In this document: positions 52,793 through 60,632 of the stretch, piece after piece
Numbering within the stretch: the first letter of the stretch is position 1
How the letters are laid out: each line of letters starts with the position of its first letter
Origin: Carnobacterium_B sp045617425
GTDB lineage: Bacteria; Bacillota; Bacilli; Lactobacillales; Carnobacteriaceae
Length of the DNA stretch: 64,000 nucleotides
Direction of reading: 5' to 3'
Assembly: GCF_045617425.1 (NCBI RefSeq)
Contig: NZ_JAZLIO010000011.1
Coordinates: 42,680 to 106,679, forward strand
Notes under the pieces: model-generated
Database searches by the model: none
What the model was told of the DNA's origin: nothing
Seen by the model: the letters and a program-made list of their open reading frames with translations, nothing else
Program-made: the position numbers and the translations under genes

Positions 52793-53230
52793 TTATTTAA
52801 ATGAATCAGCATTGTACCCTACTTTTTTTAATAACTCTGTTAAAGTAGTTAATTCTTCTTCATTAAGTACACCAAACACATTTGAGATTAATTCTTCATG
52901 CTCTGGAAAAGCATTTTTCATAAAAGTTGTTCCTTTTTCAGATATTGAAATATTTGTTACACGTCGGTCTTTAACTGAAGGAGAGCGTTGTATGAAGCCT
53001 TTATTTTCTAACTTGTCCACAACATACGTAATACTGCTGCTGGCTAACAATATTTTTTTTCCAATATATTGAATCGGCTGATCTCCTCTACTATAAAGAA
53101 GCTCCAAAACTGAGAATTCAGTCGGATTTAATCCATATTTTATCATATCTTTTTTTATAACATCTAGAACGCTTGAAGAAGATTTTAACATTACGGTTAA
53201 AGCTTTTAATGCTTTAGTTGAGTCTTCCAT
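52793..53230 (-). CDS. MarR family transcriptional regulator
   Basis: 145 residues from the ATG at 53230 (MEDSTKALKALTVMLKSSSS), preceded by AAAGG; an in-frame GTG further up overlaps that site. The winged helix is clear: LNPTEFSVLELLYSRGDQPI, ASSSITYVVDKLENKGFIQR and the wing RSPSVKDRRVTNISISEKG. There is no cysteine, so it is not an OhrR-type oxidation sensor. Its ligand and targets are unknown. Downstream of two structured RNA units but with its own promoter, and close to an NADPH:FMN reductase gene, a typical MarR target type. Confidence 0.88.
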   Translation of the reverse strand: MEDSTKALKALTVMLKSSSSVLDVIKKDMIKYGLNPTEFSVLELLYSRGDQPIQYIGKKILLASSSITYVVDKLENKGFIQRSPSVKDRRVTNISISEKGTTFMKNAFPEHEELISNVFGVLNEEELTTLTELLKKVGYNADSFK

Positions 53231-53286
53231 TTTATCAGTCACCTTTCATTTTAAACTTATCTATAGATGCTTTTACTAGACTGAAA

Positions 53287-53335
53287 TTATCCTTAATTCG
53301 AGATAAATATACCATTAAAAATAAGGAATTGTCAA
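53287..53335 (-). promoter_or_regulatory. marR promoter with inverted repeat
   Basis: TTGACA (53330-53335) and TATATT (53306-53311) with 18-nt spacing on the minus strand. Overlapping the -10 is the inverted repeat TTATC-N10-GATAA (53287-53306), and a 10-bp palindrome ATCTATAGAT lies at 53259-53268. Autoregulation is plausible. Confidence 0.65.
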
Positions 53336-53362
53336 TCTATACAACTATTGCTTAAAAATATA

Positions 53363-53680
53363 GAAAAAAAAGAGGAGCAACCTAAAAATAGGAAGTTCCT
53401 CTTAAAACTTATAGCATGGTTCTAGTCGAATCTCTGATATCAACTTCTACAAAGGTTGATCGTTTCAATTCATTTAAACTAGAACTACATGCTGATTATA
53501 TTAGCGCTCATCCATTTAATACTTCTGATTGGTTTTCATTTAGAATGGTCATACAGTAGCAATCAACTAAATGAATGAGCTTGGACAAGATAGCTTTACT
53601 CGACTATTTGTCCTCGAAGCTACTTTCACTAGCTTCTATAAAGAGTAGCATGCTCTCTTTATAGACATGTCTCTCTTTAC
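53363..53680 (-). ncRNA. Structured non-coding RNA 1 (unassigned)
   Basis: No ORF of useful size lies here, but the minus strand has a promoter and terminator framing about 318 nt of dense secondary structure. Hairpin 1 (53636-53664) has a 9-10-bp stem and a loop containing the palindrome AGCATGCT. Hairpin 2 (53616-53636) is 7 bp and hairpin 3 (53583-53613) 6 bp plus 4 bp. A 13-bp long-range helix (53506-53518 with 53568-53580) encloses a 7-bp helix. A GCATG-GTTCTAGT helix (53414-53426 with 53478-53492) encloses another hairpin. The terminator is at 53370-53403, followed by eight U. I cannot match it to a known family. Confidence 0.6.
53370..53403 (-). terminator. Terminator of RNA 1
   Basis: On the minus strand AAGAGGA pairs with TCCTCTT, with an inner CCTA/TAGG helix, then eight T residues. 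Confidence 0.8.
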
Positions 53681-53686
53681 ATATTT

Positions 53687-53715
53687 AATGTACCGTGTAA
53701 ACGCTAACATGTCAA
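53687..53715 (-). promoter_or_regulatory. Promoter of RNA 1
   Basis: A consensus TTGACA (53710-53715) and TACATT (53687-53692) are 17 nt apart on the minus strand. They lie between the terminator of RNA 2 and the first hairpin of RNA 1. Confidence 0.6.
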
Positions 53716-53738
53716 GTTTTGATTCTTAAATTTTAGAT

Positions 53739-53770
53739 AAAAAAGGAGAGCTTCTTGTTAGAAGCCCTCC
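53739..53770 (-). terminator. Terminator of RNA 2
   Basis: GGAGAGCTTCT pairs with AGAAGCCCTCC with a 4-nt loop; on the minus strand six T residues follow. Confidence 0.85.
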
Positions 53771-54003
53771 ACTCATTTTGTAGCTAGTTCCCGTTTTTTT
53801 TCTATACTTTATTCGCAAAATTGTTATTGTGCACATGAACTCTATTTCCTTCATGTGGGTTTGGATACTTCAGTCTTGACTTATTCTATTTCAGGAACTT
53901 AGCCACTCTATGAAGTTGAGTTAATAGTAATGAATCTACTATTAACTTTAGAGTCGATAATCCATTGACTCTAGTAAAGAAGACATTGTACCTTGTCCTT
54001 CTT
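53739..54003 (-). ncRNA. Structured non-coding RNA 2 (unassigned)
   Basis: About 265 nt upstream of RNA 1 on the same strand. It opens with a 12-bp hairpin (53974-54006), then a 7-bp hairpin (53949-53973) and an 11-bp hairpin with a 7-nt loop (53919-53947). ACTTCA/TGAAGT pairs over a longer distance (53867-53872 with 53911-53916), as does GCTAGTTCC with GGAACTTAGC (53783-53791 with 53894-53903). A hairpin CACATGAA/TTCATGTG lies at 53832-53857. It ends in an 11-bp terminator (53745-53770) followed by six U. No ORF fits. The first hairpin begins at the proposed transcription start, as does that of RNA 1. Confidence 0.55.
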
Positions 54004-54009
54004 TACACC

Positions 54010-54015
54010 ATTATA
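54010..54015 (-). promoter_or_regulatory. Candidate -10 box of RNA 2
   Basis: A perfect TATAAT on the minus strand lies just before the first RNA 2 hairpin. The best -35-like sequence, TTGAAA, is 20 nt away, so the promoter is only partly supported. Confidence 0.4.
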
Positions 54016-54092
54016 ATAACAAGAAAGCGCTCTGATTTCAACTTTAAAGATTGGAAAATTACTATTTAAAAAGTATGAATTTGGACTCGGAT

Positions 54093-54659
54093 TCAGGCCT
54101 TATTCCTTAAAGGTTGTAGCGCTGTTGACCATGCAACAACTTGGTCTAATAGAGTATTTACTGAAGCTACATGCAAATCAGCTGGTTTGAATTCATTCAT
54201 ATTTACAAAATCAGTGAATAAAGACATTGCTGGGTGTGTACGAACGCTTGCAACTTGTAGTTCAGCTAAAACAACTCGTAAAGCCTCAGCAGCTCTTACT
54301 CCACCAGATGACCCATAACTAACGATTCCTGCCGCTTTATTGTTCCATTCAGGATAAAGATAATCAATTGCATTTTTTAACGCCGATGTAATACCATGAT
54401 TGTATTCAGGAGTAATAAAGACATAGCCATCTAACTCAGCTATTTTTTTAGACCATGGAATGGCTTCTGGTGTAACATAGTTTTGACTATACGCTGCTGA
54501 GATTGGTTCATTGTATAAAGGCAGATTGTATTCTGCAATATCTACAATTTCATATTCTGCATCTCCGCGTTTGTCAGCTAATTCTTTTACCCATTGAGCG
54601 ACTTGCAAGCTATTACGTCCTGGACGCGTACTACCTGTAATGATTCCAATTTTTGTCAT
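54093..54659 (-). CDS. NADPH-dependent FMN reductase (flavodoxin fold)
   Basis: 188 residues of the NADPH:FMN reductase/azoreductase family. ITGSTRPGRNSLQVAQWV binds the FMN phosphate, TPEYNHGITSALKNAIDYLY is the conserved family block, and the flavin loop is SYGSSGGVRAAEAL. Such enzymes reduce FMN, quinones or azo compounds; the substrate is unknown. GGAGG precedes the ATG. It has its own promoter with a 26-bp operator-like repeat and lies upstream of the MarR gene on the same strand, with the RNA units in between. Confidence 0.88.
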   Translation of the reverse strand: MTKIGIITGSTRPGRNSLQVAQWVKELADKRGDAEYEIVDIAEYNLPLYNEPISAAYSQNYVTPEAIPWSKKIAELDGYVFITPEYNHGITSALKNAIDYLYPEWNNKAAGIVSYGSSGGVRAAEALRVVLAELQVASVRTHPAMSLFTDFVNMNEFKPADLHVASVNTLLDQVVAWSTALQPLRNKA

Positions 54660-54715
54660 TTATTTCTTCCTCCTTGTTTTTTAGCTTAGCAGCTTACTTA
54701 GCAATAAATCAATAC

Positions 54716-54741
54716 AGTTAATTTACTAACTTAAAGTAACT
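54716..54741. promoter_or_regulatory. Operator-like inverted repeat before the FMN reductase gene
   Basis: AGTTA-n-TTTA, a 6-bp centre, and TAAA-n-TAACT make a perfect interrupted inverted repeat of 26 bp. It overlaps the edge of the -10 box and the start point, as expected for a repressor site. Confidence 0.65.
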
Positions 54742-54767
54742 ATAGTACAAACTGTTTTATACGGCAA
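54739..54767 (-). promoter_or_regulatory. Promoter of the FMN reductase gene
   Basis: TTGCCG (54762-54767) and TATAGT (54739-54744) on the minus strand are 17 nt apart, about 80 nt before the start. Confidence 0.55.
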
Positions 54768-54834
54768 CTAATTTGATTTAACCGAAATCATTTCAGATGA
54801 ATTATTTTCTTCTAATTTAATCTCTAAAGCATTA

Positions 54835-55512
54835 TTATAAATCGGAAGGAGTAATAATACCTAAAGGAGATTCTGACACTTTACCGTTTTCTGTTATAAG
54901 TAAAGCATCTAAACGTCGATCATTTTTTAATAGATCTGCCGCAATCTCAACAGACATATTTTTTTTGATAAATAAATAATTATTTTTTCTTGTATCTTCT
55001 AAAACAATCTCTTCCACCATCGTTTTTTTCAAATAAATCATTTCGTCTTCTAATTGATTCGCTAGCCACATTGTAATTCCTTTTTCGGTTAATAGACCAA
55101 TCAATTTTTTGTCTTTATACACCGGAAAATGAGTAAATTTTCTTTCATTAATGGTTTTTAACACTTTTGTAAATAAATCATCGAAATTAAACTGAACGAC
55201 ATCACGTTTAAATAATGGATAAACTTTTTCGGGACTTTTTATTTCATCTTCAATTTGTTCAATGTGTTTGACTACTTTATCTGTCGGTTGAGCAATATAA
55301 GTATTCGGAATTAATTTTTTGTGTACCATAACATTTCTCAGATCGGCAAAAACTTGTAGATCATTCTTATATTTTTTTACGGCAGGATTGCGGTTTTCAT
55401 TTTCATCTAATAAACGATAAAATGGTTTTTTATATTCTTTTTCATTATCTGAAAAGCTTAAAAAATTATGGATACGATTAAAACTCGCAATGAAGCGTTC
55501 TGCATTATTCAT
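54835..55512 (-). CDS. CBS-domain protein
   Basis: 225 residues. The first 85 residues form a helical domain (MNNAERFIASFNRIHNFLSF, with LRNVMVHKKL resembling the RNase-like or AbiV-type all-alpha folds, which is not firm). A pair of CBS motifs follows: VLKTINERKFTHFPVYKDKK and SVEIAADLLKNDRRLDALLI. CBS pairs bind adenine nucleotides such as AMP, ATP or c-di-AMP. No catalytic domain is attached, so a sensing or regulatory role is likely. GAGGAG precedes the start. Confidence 0.7.
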   Translation of the reverse strand: MNNAERFIASFNRIHNFLSFSDNEKEYKKPFYRLLDENENRNPAVKKYKNDLQVFADLRNVMVHKKLIPNTYIAQPTDKVVKHIEQIEDEIKSPEKVYPLFKRDVVQFNFDDLFTKVLKTINERKFTHFPVYKDKKLIGLLTEKGITMWLANQLEDEMIYLKKTMVEEIVLEDTRKNNYLFIKKNMSVEIAADLLKNDRRLDALLITENGKVSESPLGIITPSDL

Positions 55513-55548
55513 TTTGTACTCCTCTCAGAATTTACTTACACGTTAAAT

Positions 55549-56112
55549 TTACTTTGAACTTTTTTGATACATGGTAAAGAATTCACGCCCATATAAGACA
55601 AATGAGAGTGTTAAGAAAAAACCAGTAACAATCATTAGGCTATTTGCAGTCGTTGCTTGGATAGTAGGAAATGCCACTAAAAATGTCATACACGCATAGA
55701 ATACTGCAGTTGATATTTTCCCAAACCATTTAGCACCATCCAGTTTTTTACCTTGTCGATAAAGTAAAAAATCATTTACGGCCATAAATAATTCTTTGGC
55801 TAAAAACAAGGTAATGATAATCCACATTTTTTCATAATGAACTAGTAAACAAATTATGACGGCTATCTGAGTAAGCTTATCAGCAATAGGATCGAGTAAT
55901 TTTCCTAACTCCGTAATTTGATTAAATTTTCGAGCAATATATCCATCTAGCAAGTCAGTCAATCCTGAGAAAATAATGATTGTCCCGGCAACATAGTAAT
56001 CGCCAATATTTGTAGCTGTCAAGTACTGCATCATAAAAACCGGGATGAGCATTAGACGAACGTAAGATAAAATATTTGGAAAAGTGAGAAAATCTTTTGC
56101 CTGTAGTTTCAT
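55549..56112 (-). CDS. CDP-alcohol phosphatidyltransferase family protein
   Basis: 187-residue membrane enzyme of phospholipid synthesis. The diagnostic motif is complete: DLLDGYIARKFNQITELG then KLLDPIADKLTQ, that is D-G-x2-A-R-x8-G-x3-D-x3-D. Five or six hydrophobic helices follow. It is closest to PgsA-type phosphatidylglycerophosphate synthases or a cardiolipin-synthase-like relative; as the essential pgsA is normally next to recA/cinA, this could be a second copy. The exact alcohol acceptor cannot be decided. Confidence 0.85.
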   Translation of the reverse strand: MKLQAKDFLTFPNILSYVRLMLIPVFMMQYLTATNIGDYYVAGTIIIFSGLTDLLDGYIARKFNQITELGKLLDPIADKLTQIAVIICLLVHYEKMWIIITLFLAKELFMAVNDFLLYRQGKKLDGAKWFGKISTAVFYACMTFLVAFPTIQATTANSLMIVTGFFLTLSFVLYGREFFTMYQKSSK

Positions 56113-56222
56113 TTAACATCACCTCTCGCATAGCATAACAGCTTATGTATTAAGCTAATCCTACCATTTTTATTGCCACTTAGACTACTTTTATGAATCT
56201 TTTCAAAAAAATTTTGGTCAAT

Positions 56223-56276
56223 AAAAAAAGCGACCAATAGAATGCAAGAATATAGCATTTCATCGGAGCGCTTTTA
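56223..56276 (-). terminator. Terminator after the lipoprotein pair
   Basis: An interrupted stem anchored by AAAAGCG and CGCTTTT, with an inner ATGC/GCAT helix, follows the one-domain lipoprotein gene; a T run follows on the minus strand. Confidence 0.65.
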
Positions 56277-56292
56277 ATCTAAAAATAATACA

Positions 56293-56970
56293 TTATTTTT
56301 CTTCGAAATCAAACTCATCAATTGTGTAAACTAAATTATTGATATCAGAAGTACTGAAAAATGCATCTTCATTTTCAGGTGGAATATTTAAGTAAATCGG
56401 CATCGCAGTCTCCGGTTCTAATACTCCAAAAGATTCTTCTGTCAGATAGAAGGGCGCTTTATCTAATATAACATCGCCATCGACAGTGCTAAAACTTATT
56501 GTAAGATTAATATTTGTCATGGCTACATCCATTCTGTTAACAATAATAAAAATAGCTTGCATTTCTCCAGCTTCACCTAAATACATACCCGTGAAATGTA
56601 TAGCTACATCATTTTCAATACCAATATCTTCTGATTCTGCCATTCTCATTTCTATTTCTTGTAATACAGAATCACTTTCAAGTGTCAAACCTTGATCTAA
56701 CTCCATTTTTTGAGGTACAAGTGGAATAGCCATATCTGTAGTTGTCTCACCTGTTGCACTAGAATCTACCTTAGATTCTTCTGTACCAGTACTACTTGAT
56801 TGAGAGGAAACAACTGCAGAAGACTCTGAGGACATTTCAGAACTCATCATACTTTGACTCGTTGCTGTCGAACTCGCTTCACTAGAAGATGTTGTTTCGC
56901 TACCTCCTCCAATAAAATCACAACCTGCCAACAAAACAACTGCTCCAAAAAGCGTTAGTATTTTTTTCAT
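56293..56970 (-). CDS. Lipoprotein with one copy of a novel repeat domain
   Basis: 225 residues from the ATG at 56970. It has a lipobox VVLLAGC (acylated Cys at residue 16), then a very Ser/Thr-rich spacer of about 65 residues and one domain of about 145 residues. That domain reads IPLVPQKMELDQGLTLESDS, later GIENDVAIHFTGMYL, AIFIIVNRMDVAMTNINLTI and FGVLEPETAMPIYLNI. The same pattern occurs twice in the next gene upstream. It should be anchored to the outer face of the membrane. The beta-rich pattern looks like a ligand or wall-facing fold; no function is known to me. Confidence 0.8.
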   Translation of the reverse strand: MKKILTLFGAVVLLAGCDFIGGGSETTSSSEASSTATSQSMMSSEMSSESSAVVSSQSSSTGTEESKVDSSATGETTTDMAIPLVPQKMELDQGLTLESDSVLQEIEMRMAESEDIGIENDVAIHFTGMYLGEAGEMQAIFIIVNRMDVAMTNINLTISFSTVDGDVILDKAPFYLTEESFGVLEPETAMPIYLNIPPENEDAFFSTSDINNLVYTIDEFDFEEK

Positions 56971-57032
56971 TTTAATCATCCTTCCCCTTTTTTAACCCTG
57001 CTACCCTATAGTCCTAATTATTCCGACCTCTT

Positions 57033-58184
57033 TTATTCTTCAAAATTAAATTCATCCAACTTAATTGAAAGGTTCTCATTTGTAATGGAAAAAAATAAAT
57101 CTACTTTTCCCTTTGGAACTGTCATCGTTAGAGGAAGAACAACATTTGGTTTTAGCGGACCAAATATATTTTCTTTCAAAATAACAGCTTCTTTATCCCA
57201 TACCATTTCCCCATCTTTATTACCATAACTTAGTTGATAATGAATATTTTTTATCTCAAGATCCGTTTTATTAATAATAAAAAAATAAGCCAATGTGTCA
57301 CCATCTGTCTTATCATACAATCCGGAATACATAACTGTTACATCATTATTAAATCCCATATCCGGATGTTCCATTACGAGTTGTTGAAATTCAGCCATTA
57401 AGGGATTATTATCAAATGTTTGGCCATTGTCAGCATTTTGTTTTGGAATGACAAGACTCAATTCATCTTCACTTGTTTCAACAGCTGATTCTTCTGATTG
57501 AGTTGGTTGATCCGACTTACCAGCATCTGTATAATCAAACATGTGTATTTCTTCTACCAATTGACTTGTGGTCATCCCCTTCAAGAGCGATTCCTTAGAA
57601 GGATCCACCACTAGATACATAGGCATAACAGTGTTCGGCTCTAGTGTGCCAAAACTATCTCCTGTCAATGTAAATGACTGCTTATCAAAAATCAATTCAC
57701 TATCTGCTTTACCAAATGAGTACGTAAAACGAACATCTTTCATAGCACTATCTGTTCGGTTAATAATAAAAAATATTCCTGCAAGATTGGGTGATTCCCC
57801 ATATGTTTCTCCTGTATAGATAATGGTTACGTCATTTTCATAACCCATATTCGGATTTTCTTTTACATACTTTTCCAACATAGCTAATGTAGCATCTGTT
57901 TCAACAGTTAACCCTTTGTCTATTTCATCATCTTGTGGAACTAAGGTTAATTCAATTGAACTATCTTTATCTGTTGAATCTGATGCAATTTGTTCGGACA
58001 GAAACTCTTGACTGTCTTCAATAGCGCTTTCAATTTCAGCTGAATCTTCTCCATTAGAAGCAGTTGATTGGGAGCTGCTCACAGAATTGGACATAATTTC
58101 TTCTGTTAATTTATTTGCCAATTTACCAACATCGCATCCGGCCAAAACAACAACGAAAATGAGTAGAAATCCCAACTTTTTCAT
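57033..58184 (-). CDS. Lipoprotein with two copies of the same novel repeat domain
   Basis: 383 residues, lipobox VVVLAGC (Cys17), a Ser/Glu-rich spacer, then domain A (about 80-225) and domain B (about 240-383). A has LTLVPQDDEIDKGLTVETDA, GYENDVTIIYTGE, FFIINRTDSAMKDVRF and FGTLEPNTVMPMYL. B has the equivalents LSLVIPKQNADNGQTFDNNP, GFNNDVTVMYSGLY, FFIINKTDLEIKNIHY and FGPLKPNVVLPLTM. Each domain of the pair resembles the single domain of the downstream gene, so the pair is a family made by duplication. The genes are 60 nt apart, probably one operon. Function unknown. Confidence 0.8.
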   Translation of the reverse strand: MKKLGFLLIFVVVLAGCDVGKLANKLTEEIMSNSVSSSQSTASNGEDSAEIESAIEDSQEFLSEQIASDSTDKDSSIELTLVPQDDEIDKGLTVETDATLAMLEKYVKENPNMGYENDVTIIYTGETYGESPNLAGIFFIINRTDSAMKDVRFTYSFGKADSELIFDKQSFTLTGDSFGTLEPNTVMPMYLVVDPSKESLLKGMTTSQLVEEIHMFDYTDAGKSDQPTQSEESAVETSEDELSLVIPKQNADNGQTFDNNPLMAEFQQLVMEHPDMGFNNDVTVMYSGLYDKTDGDTLAYFFIINKTDLEIKNIHYQLSYGNKDGEMVWDKEAVILKENIFGPLKPNVVLPLTMTVPKGKVDLFFSITNENLSIKLDEFNFEE

Positions 58185-58333
58185 TCTTTCTCTACTCCTT
58201 TCTTAAGTACTTGAGTAGCATCAAGAAATGATCTTTAGCTAATTAACCTTTCCCTCCATTCTTTTTAAATTTTGAAACTAAAGGATGTATATTTTTTATA
58301 AATACATCTTTGTAGACTTTTATACTTATTTTT

Positions 58334-58361
58334 ATTGTATCTTATCTTTCTTTTATAACAA
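58334..58361 (-). promoter_or_regulatory. Promoter of the lipoprotein pair
   Basis: TTGTTA (58356-58361) and TACAAT (58334-58339) with a 16-nt spacer. The leader of about 145 nt has a 7-bp hairpin GATGTAT/ATACATC at 58284-58308. Confidence 0.55.
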
Positions 58362-58422
58362 AAGGATATACTCATAAACAGCGTTATTTATTTTCAGATT
58401 ATTCAATCACTTACTATTTAGT

Positions 58423-58479
58423 AAAAAAGACTAGCAAGGAAATGAATGTTTCCAACATTTATTTCCTTGCTAGTCTTTT
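58423..58479 (-). terminator. Terminator of the DUF975 gene
   Basis: A stem of more than 20 bp (AAAAGACTAGCAAGGAAAT and its complement, extended inward) followed on the minus strand by TTTTTT. Confidence 0.92.
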
Positions 58480-58536
58480 AAATTCTGCCTTTAATAGTGT
58501 TCTATATTAAAGTAAACATGATTGGTCAAGTCTTTT

Positions 58537-59445
58537 TTAAAAGTCGACATCATCTAACTGTTTGCCTTCATAATCCTCATTATACTGATTGTCATCCTTT
58601 TTGTGGGTAGTTGGATGTTCAATATTGAAAGCATCTCCATCCGACAACAAGCGATAAAAGACCTGTTGAGAAGTTACCCGATACGGTTCAATGTAAAATG
58701 AAATTAGAATAACAAATAGTAAGATAGCTAAAAATGCCAGGAGGAAGCCTAAAATAACAACGATTCCTTCATTAGGATTTGCTTCCAATCTTGCATTGAT
58801 TGTTTGGATACTTCCTAATGTAAATAAGCCAAAAAGAACTAATGGTACAATGTACCACCAAAGGAATGACAGTTGTAATAGGAAAAATTTCCACTTATTC
58901 CCTTTCATCATTTTACGACTCTGATCTAATGCTTCCATAATACTAATAGAAGGGTTATCTTTCATTATGTTCAATGCTTGACTGTAACTATAACTTTTAA
59001 TGATACCTGGTATGATTAATAATAATGACCATAGCGTGATTAAAATAGTCATTACAACAATCAAACCTGTTGTTTTAAATATACGCTCTTTTTTGAATGT
59101 TTGGAACATACCTTCGATAGATAATTTCGCTCCATCTACCATATCTAAAATATTCCAAGCATAACCAGCATTCAACAATCCAGAAATAAAACTGACCAAT
59201 ATACTAACTAGTGAAGTTAATAAACTAGCTGTAATAGTTGGTTTAACAGCCATTGTTGAATTATCTAAATTCCCTTGCATGACAGAATCAAGCATGGTAA
59301 GAGAGCTTCCTGAACCAATCAAAGTAAAAATACCTTGGCTAATGGCACCTGTCAAAACAGAAATAATAATTAAATTTAAAATAGCAACTTTCCAATTTCC
59401 TTTTAATAATTTCTTTGCAGTTCTTTTTATTTCACGTCTTTCCAT
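58537..59445 (-). CDS. DUF975 family membrane protein
   Basis: 302 residues. The N-terminal REIKRTAKKLLKGNWKVAIL is the DUF975 opening. About five or six membrane helices follow, with the conserved IIPGIIKSYSYSQALNIMKD and ALDQSRKMMKGNKWKFFLLQ segments. The last 45 residues are hydrophilic and acidic (NEDYEGKQLDDVDF). Widespread in Firmicutes, but without an agreed function; often described as an integral membrane protein of unknown role. Own promoter region and strong terminator. Confidence 0.85.
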   Translation of the reverse strand: MERREIKRTAKKLLKGNWKVAILNLIIISVLTGAISQGIFTLIGSGSSLTMLDSVMQGNLDNSTMAVKPTITASLLTSLVSILVSFISGLLNAGYAWNILDMVDGAKLSIEGMFQTFKKERIFKTTGLIVVMTILITLWSLLLIIPGIIKSYSYSQALNIMKDNPSISIMEALDQSRKMMKGNKWKFFLLQLSFLWWYIVPLVLFGLFTLGSIQTINARLEANPNEGIVVILGFLLAFLAILLFVILISFYIEPYRVTSQQVFYRLLSDGDAFNIEHPTTHKKDDNQYNEDYEGKQLDDVDF

Positions 59446-59550
59446 TATTTCTCCTCCTTTTTACCAATTTAATAACAATCTTATCATAACTGAAACTTTA
59501 TTTCTTCACAATTATTAACCATTACATAATTGTCTTTAGTCATTTCAGAG

Positions 59551-59599
59551 AAAAAAACACCCTTATTAAATTCATCTGACATGAATTTAATAAGGGTGT
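59551..59599 (-). terminator. nrdHIEF operon terminator
   Basis: A perfect 19-bp stem (ACACCCTTATTAAATTCAT and its complement) with a 5-nt loop, followed by seven T residues on the minus strand, about 55 nt after nrdF. Confidence 0.95.
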
Positions 59600-59654
59600 A
59601 CTCTATTTTTAAATCTGTCCATTCGAAAATTCCAAATGAAAGCTTATATTGTTC

Positions 59655-60617
59655 TTAAATAGTCCACTTTTCGTAGTCTTCAGTCTCCATAGACTCGACC
59701 ATACCAAGCAGATACCCATTTCCGACTTGTGAGAAAAAATCATGGTTAGATGTGCCCGTAGAGATTCCATTCATAATAACTGGATCTACATCATTAGCTG
59801 TATCTGGAAATAAAGGATCAAACCCGAGATTTTGCAAAGCCTTATTTGCATTGTATCTAAGAAAGACTTTCACACGTTCTGTCCATCCAATTTCATCATA
59901 CAAATATTCTGCATACTTCACTTCATTTTGATACAGTTTAAATAATAATTCATACGTCCAATTTTTTATGTCTTCTTTTTCATCATCAGGCAACTGATTA
60001 AACGCAATTTGGAACTTGTATCCAATATAGGTTCCATGAACGGATTCATCTCGTAAAATCAATTTAATGATTTCTGCTACATTTGGTAGCTTATTATTTC
60101 CTAAATAGTGCAGCGGAGCAAAAAATCCTGAATAGAATAAGAACGATTCCAACATAACACTAGCAACTTTTCGTTGCAAGTCTGTTCCGTTATGGTAGAT
60201 ATCATTAATGGTGGAGGCTTTTAATTGCAACAACTCATCTGTATTTGTCCATTGAAAAATTTCATCAATTTCAAATTTGCTATTTAACGTACTAAAAATC
60301 GCACTGTAGCTTTTCGCATGCATGGATTCCATAAATTGGATATTATTGTATACCGCTTCTTCGTGTTGAGTACGGATAGATTGTTTTAACGACTGAACAC
60401 CATCTTGCGATTGAAGAGTATCCAATAAGGTTAATCCGCCAAATACTTTACCAACCATGTCTTTTTCGATTTTAGGAAGTTGTGCCCAGTCGTCTAGATC
60501 ATTCGATAATGGGATACGTGTATCCGTCCAAAATTGTTCTACTAATTTTTCCCATGTCAACTTGTCAATCATATCTTCAATATTATTCCAGTTAATGGCT
60601 TTATAGTTCGTTGTCAT
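59655..60617 (-). CDS. nrdF: Ribonucleotide reductase class Ib, beta subunit
   Basis: Carries the dimetal-tyrosyl radical cofactor (manganese preferred in class Ib, inserted with NrdI) and feeds the radical to NrdE; 320 residues. Metal-binding carboxylates and histidines are in ESMHAKSYSAIFSTL and RDESVHGTYIGYKFQ, and the N-terminal TRIPLSNDLDDW is typical. AAGGAGAG precedes the start. It is the last gene of nrdH-nrdI-nrdE-nrdF, 15 nt after nrdE. Confidence 0.96.
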   Translation of the reverse strand: MTTNYKAINWNNIEDMIDKLTWEKLVEQFWTDTRIPLSNDLDDWAQLPKIEKDMVGKVFGGLTLLDTLQSQDGVQSLKQSIRTQHEEAVYNNIQFMESMHAKSYSAIFSTLNSKFEIDEIFQWTNTDELLQLKASTINDIYHNGTDLQRKVASVMLESFLFYSGFFAPLHYLGNNKLPNVAEIIKLILRDESVHGTYIGYKFQIAFNQLPDDEKEDIKNWTYELLFKLYQNEVKYAEYLYDEIGWTERVKVFLRYNANKALQNLGFDPLFPDTANDVDPVIMNGISTGTSNHDFFSQVGNGYLLGMVESMETEDYEKWTI

Positions 60618-60632
60618 TCTAGTTCTCTCCTT

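Noticed and set aside
53363..54003. Degenerate insertion sequence or prophage remnant as explanation for the 850-nt gap
   Set aside because: No transposase fragments, terminal inverted repeats or target duplications were seen; terminators and promoters are intact.
53363..54003. T-box or metabolite riboswitch upstream of the MarR gene
   Set aside because: No T-box AGGGUGGNACCGCG motif, and the MarR gene has its own promoter downstream of the terminator.
58389..58403. CodY-box-like sequence upstream of the lipoprotein pair
   Set aside because: Three mismatches to AATTTTCWGAAAATT and no supporting second site.
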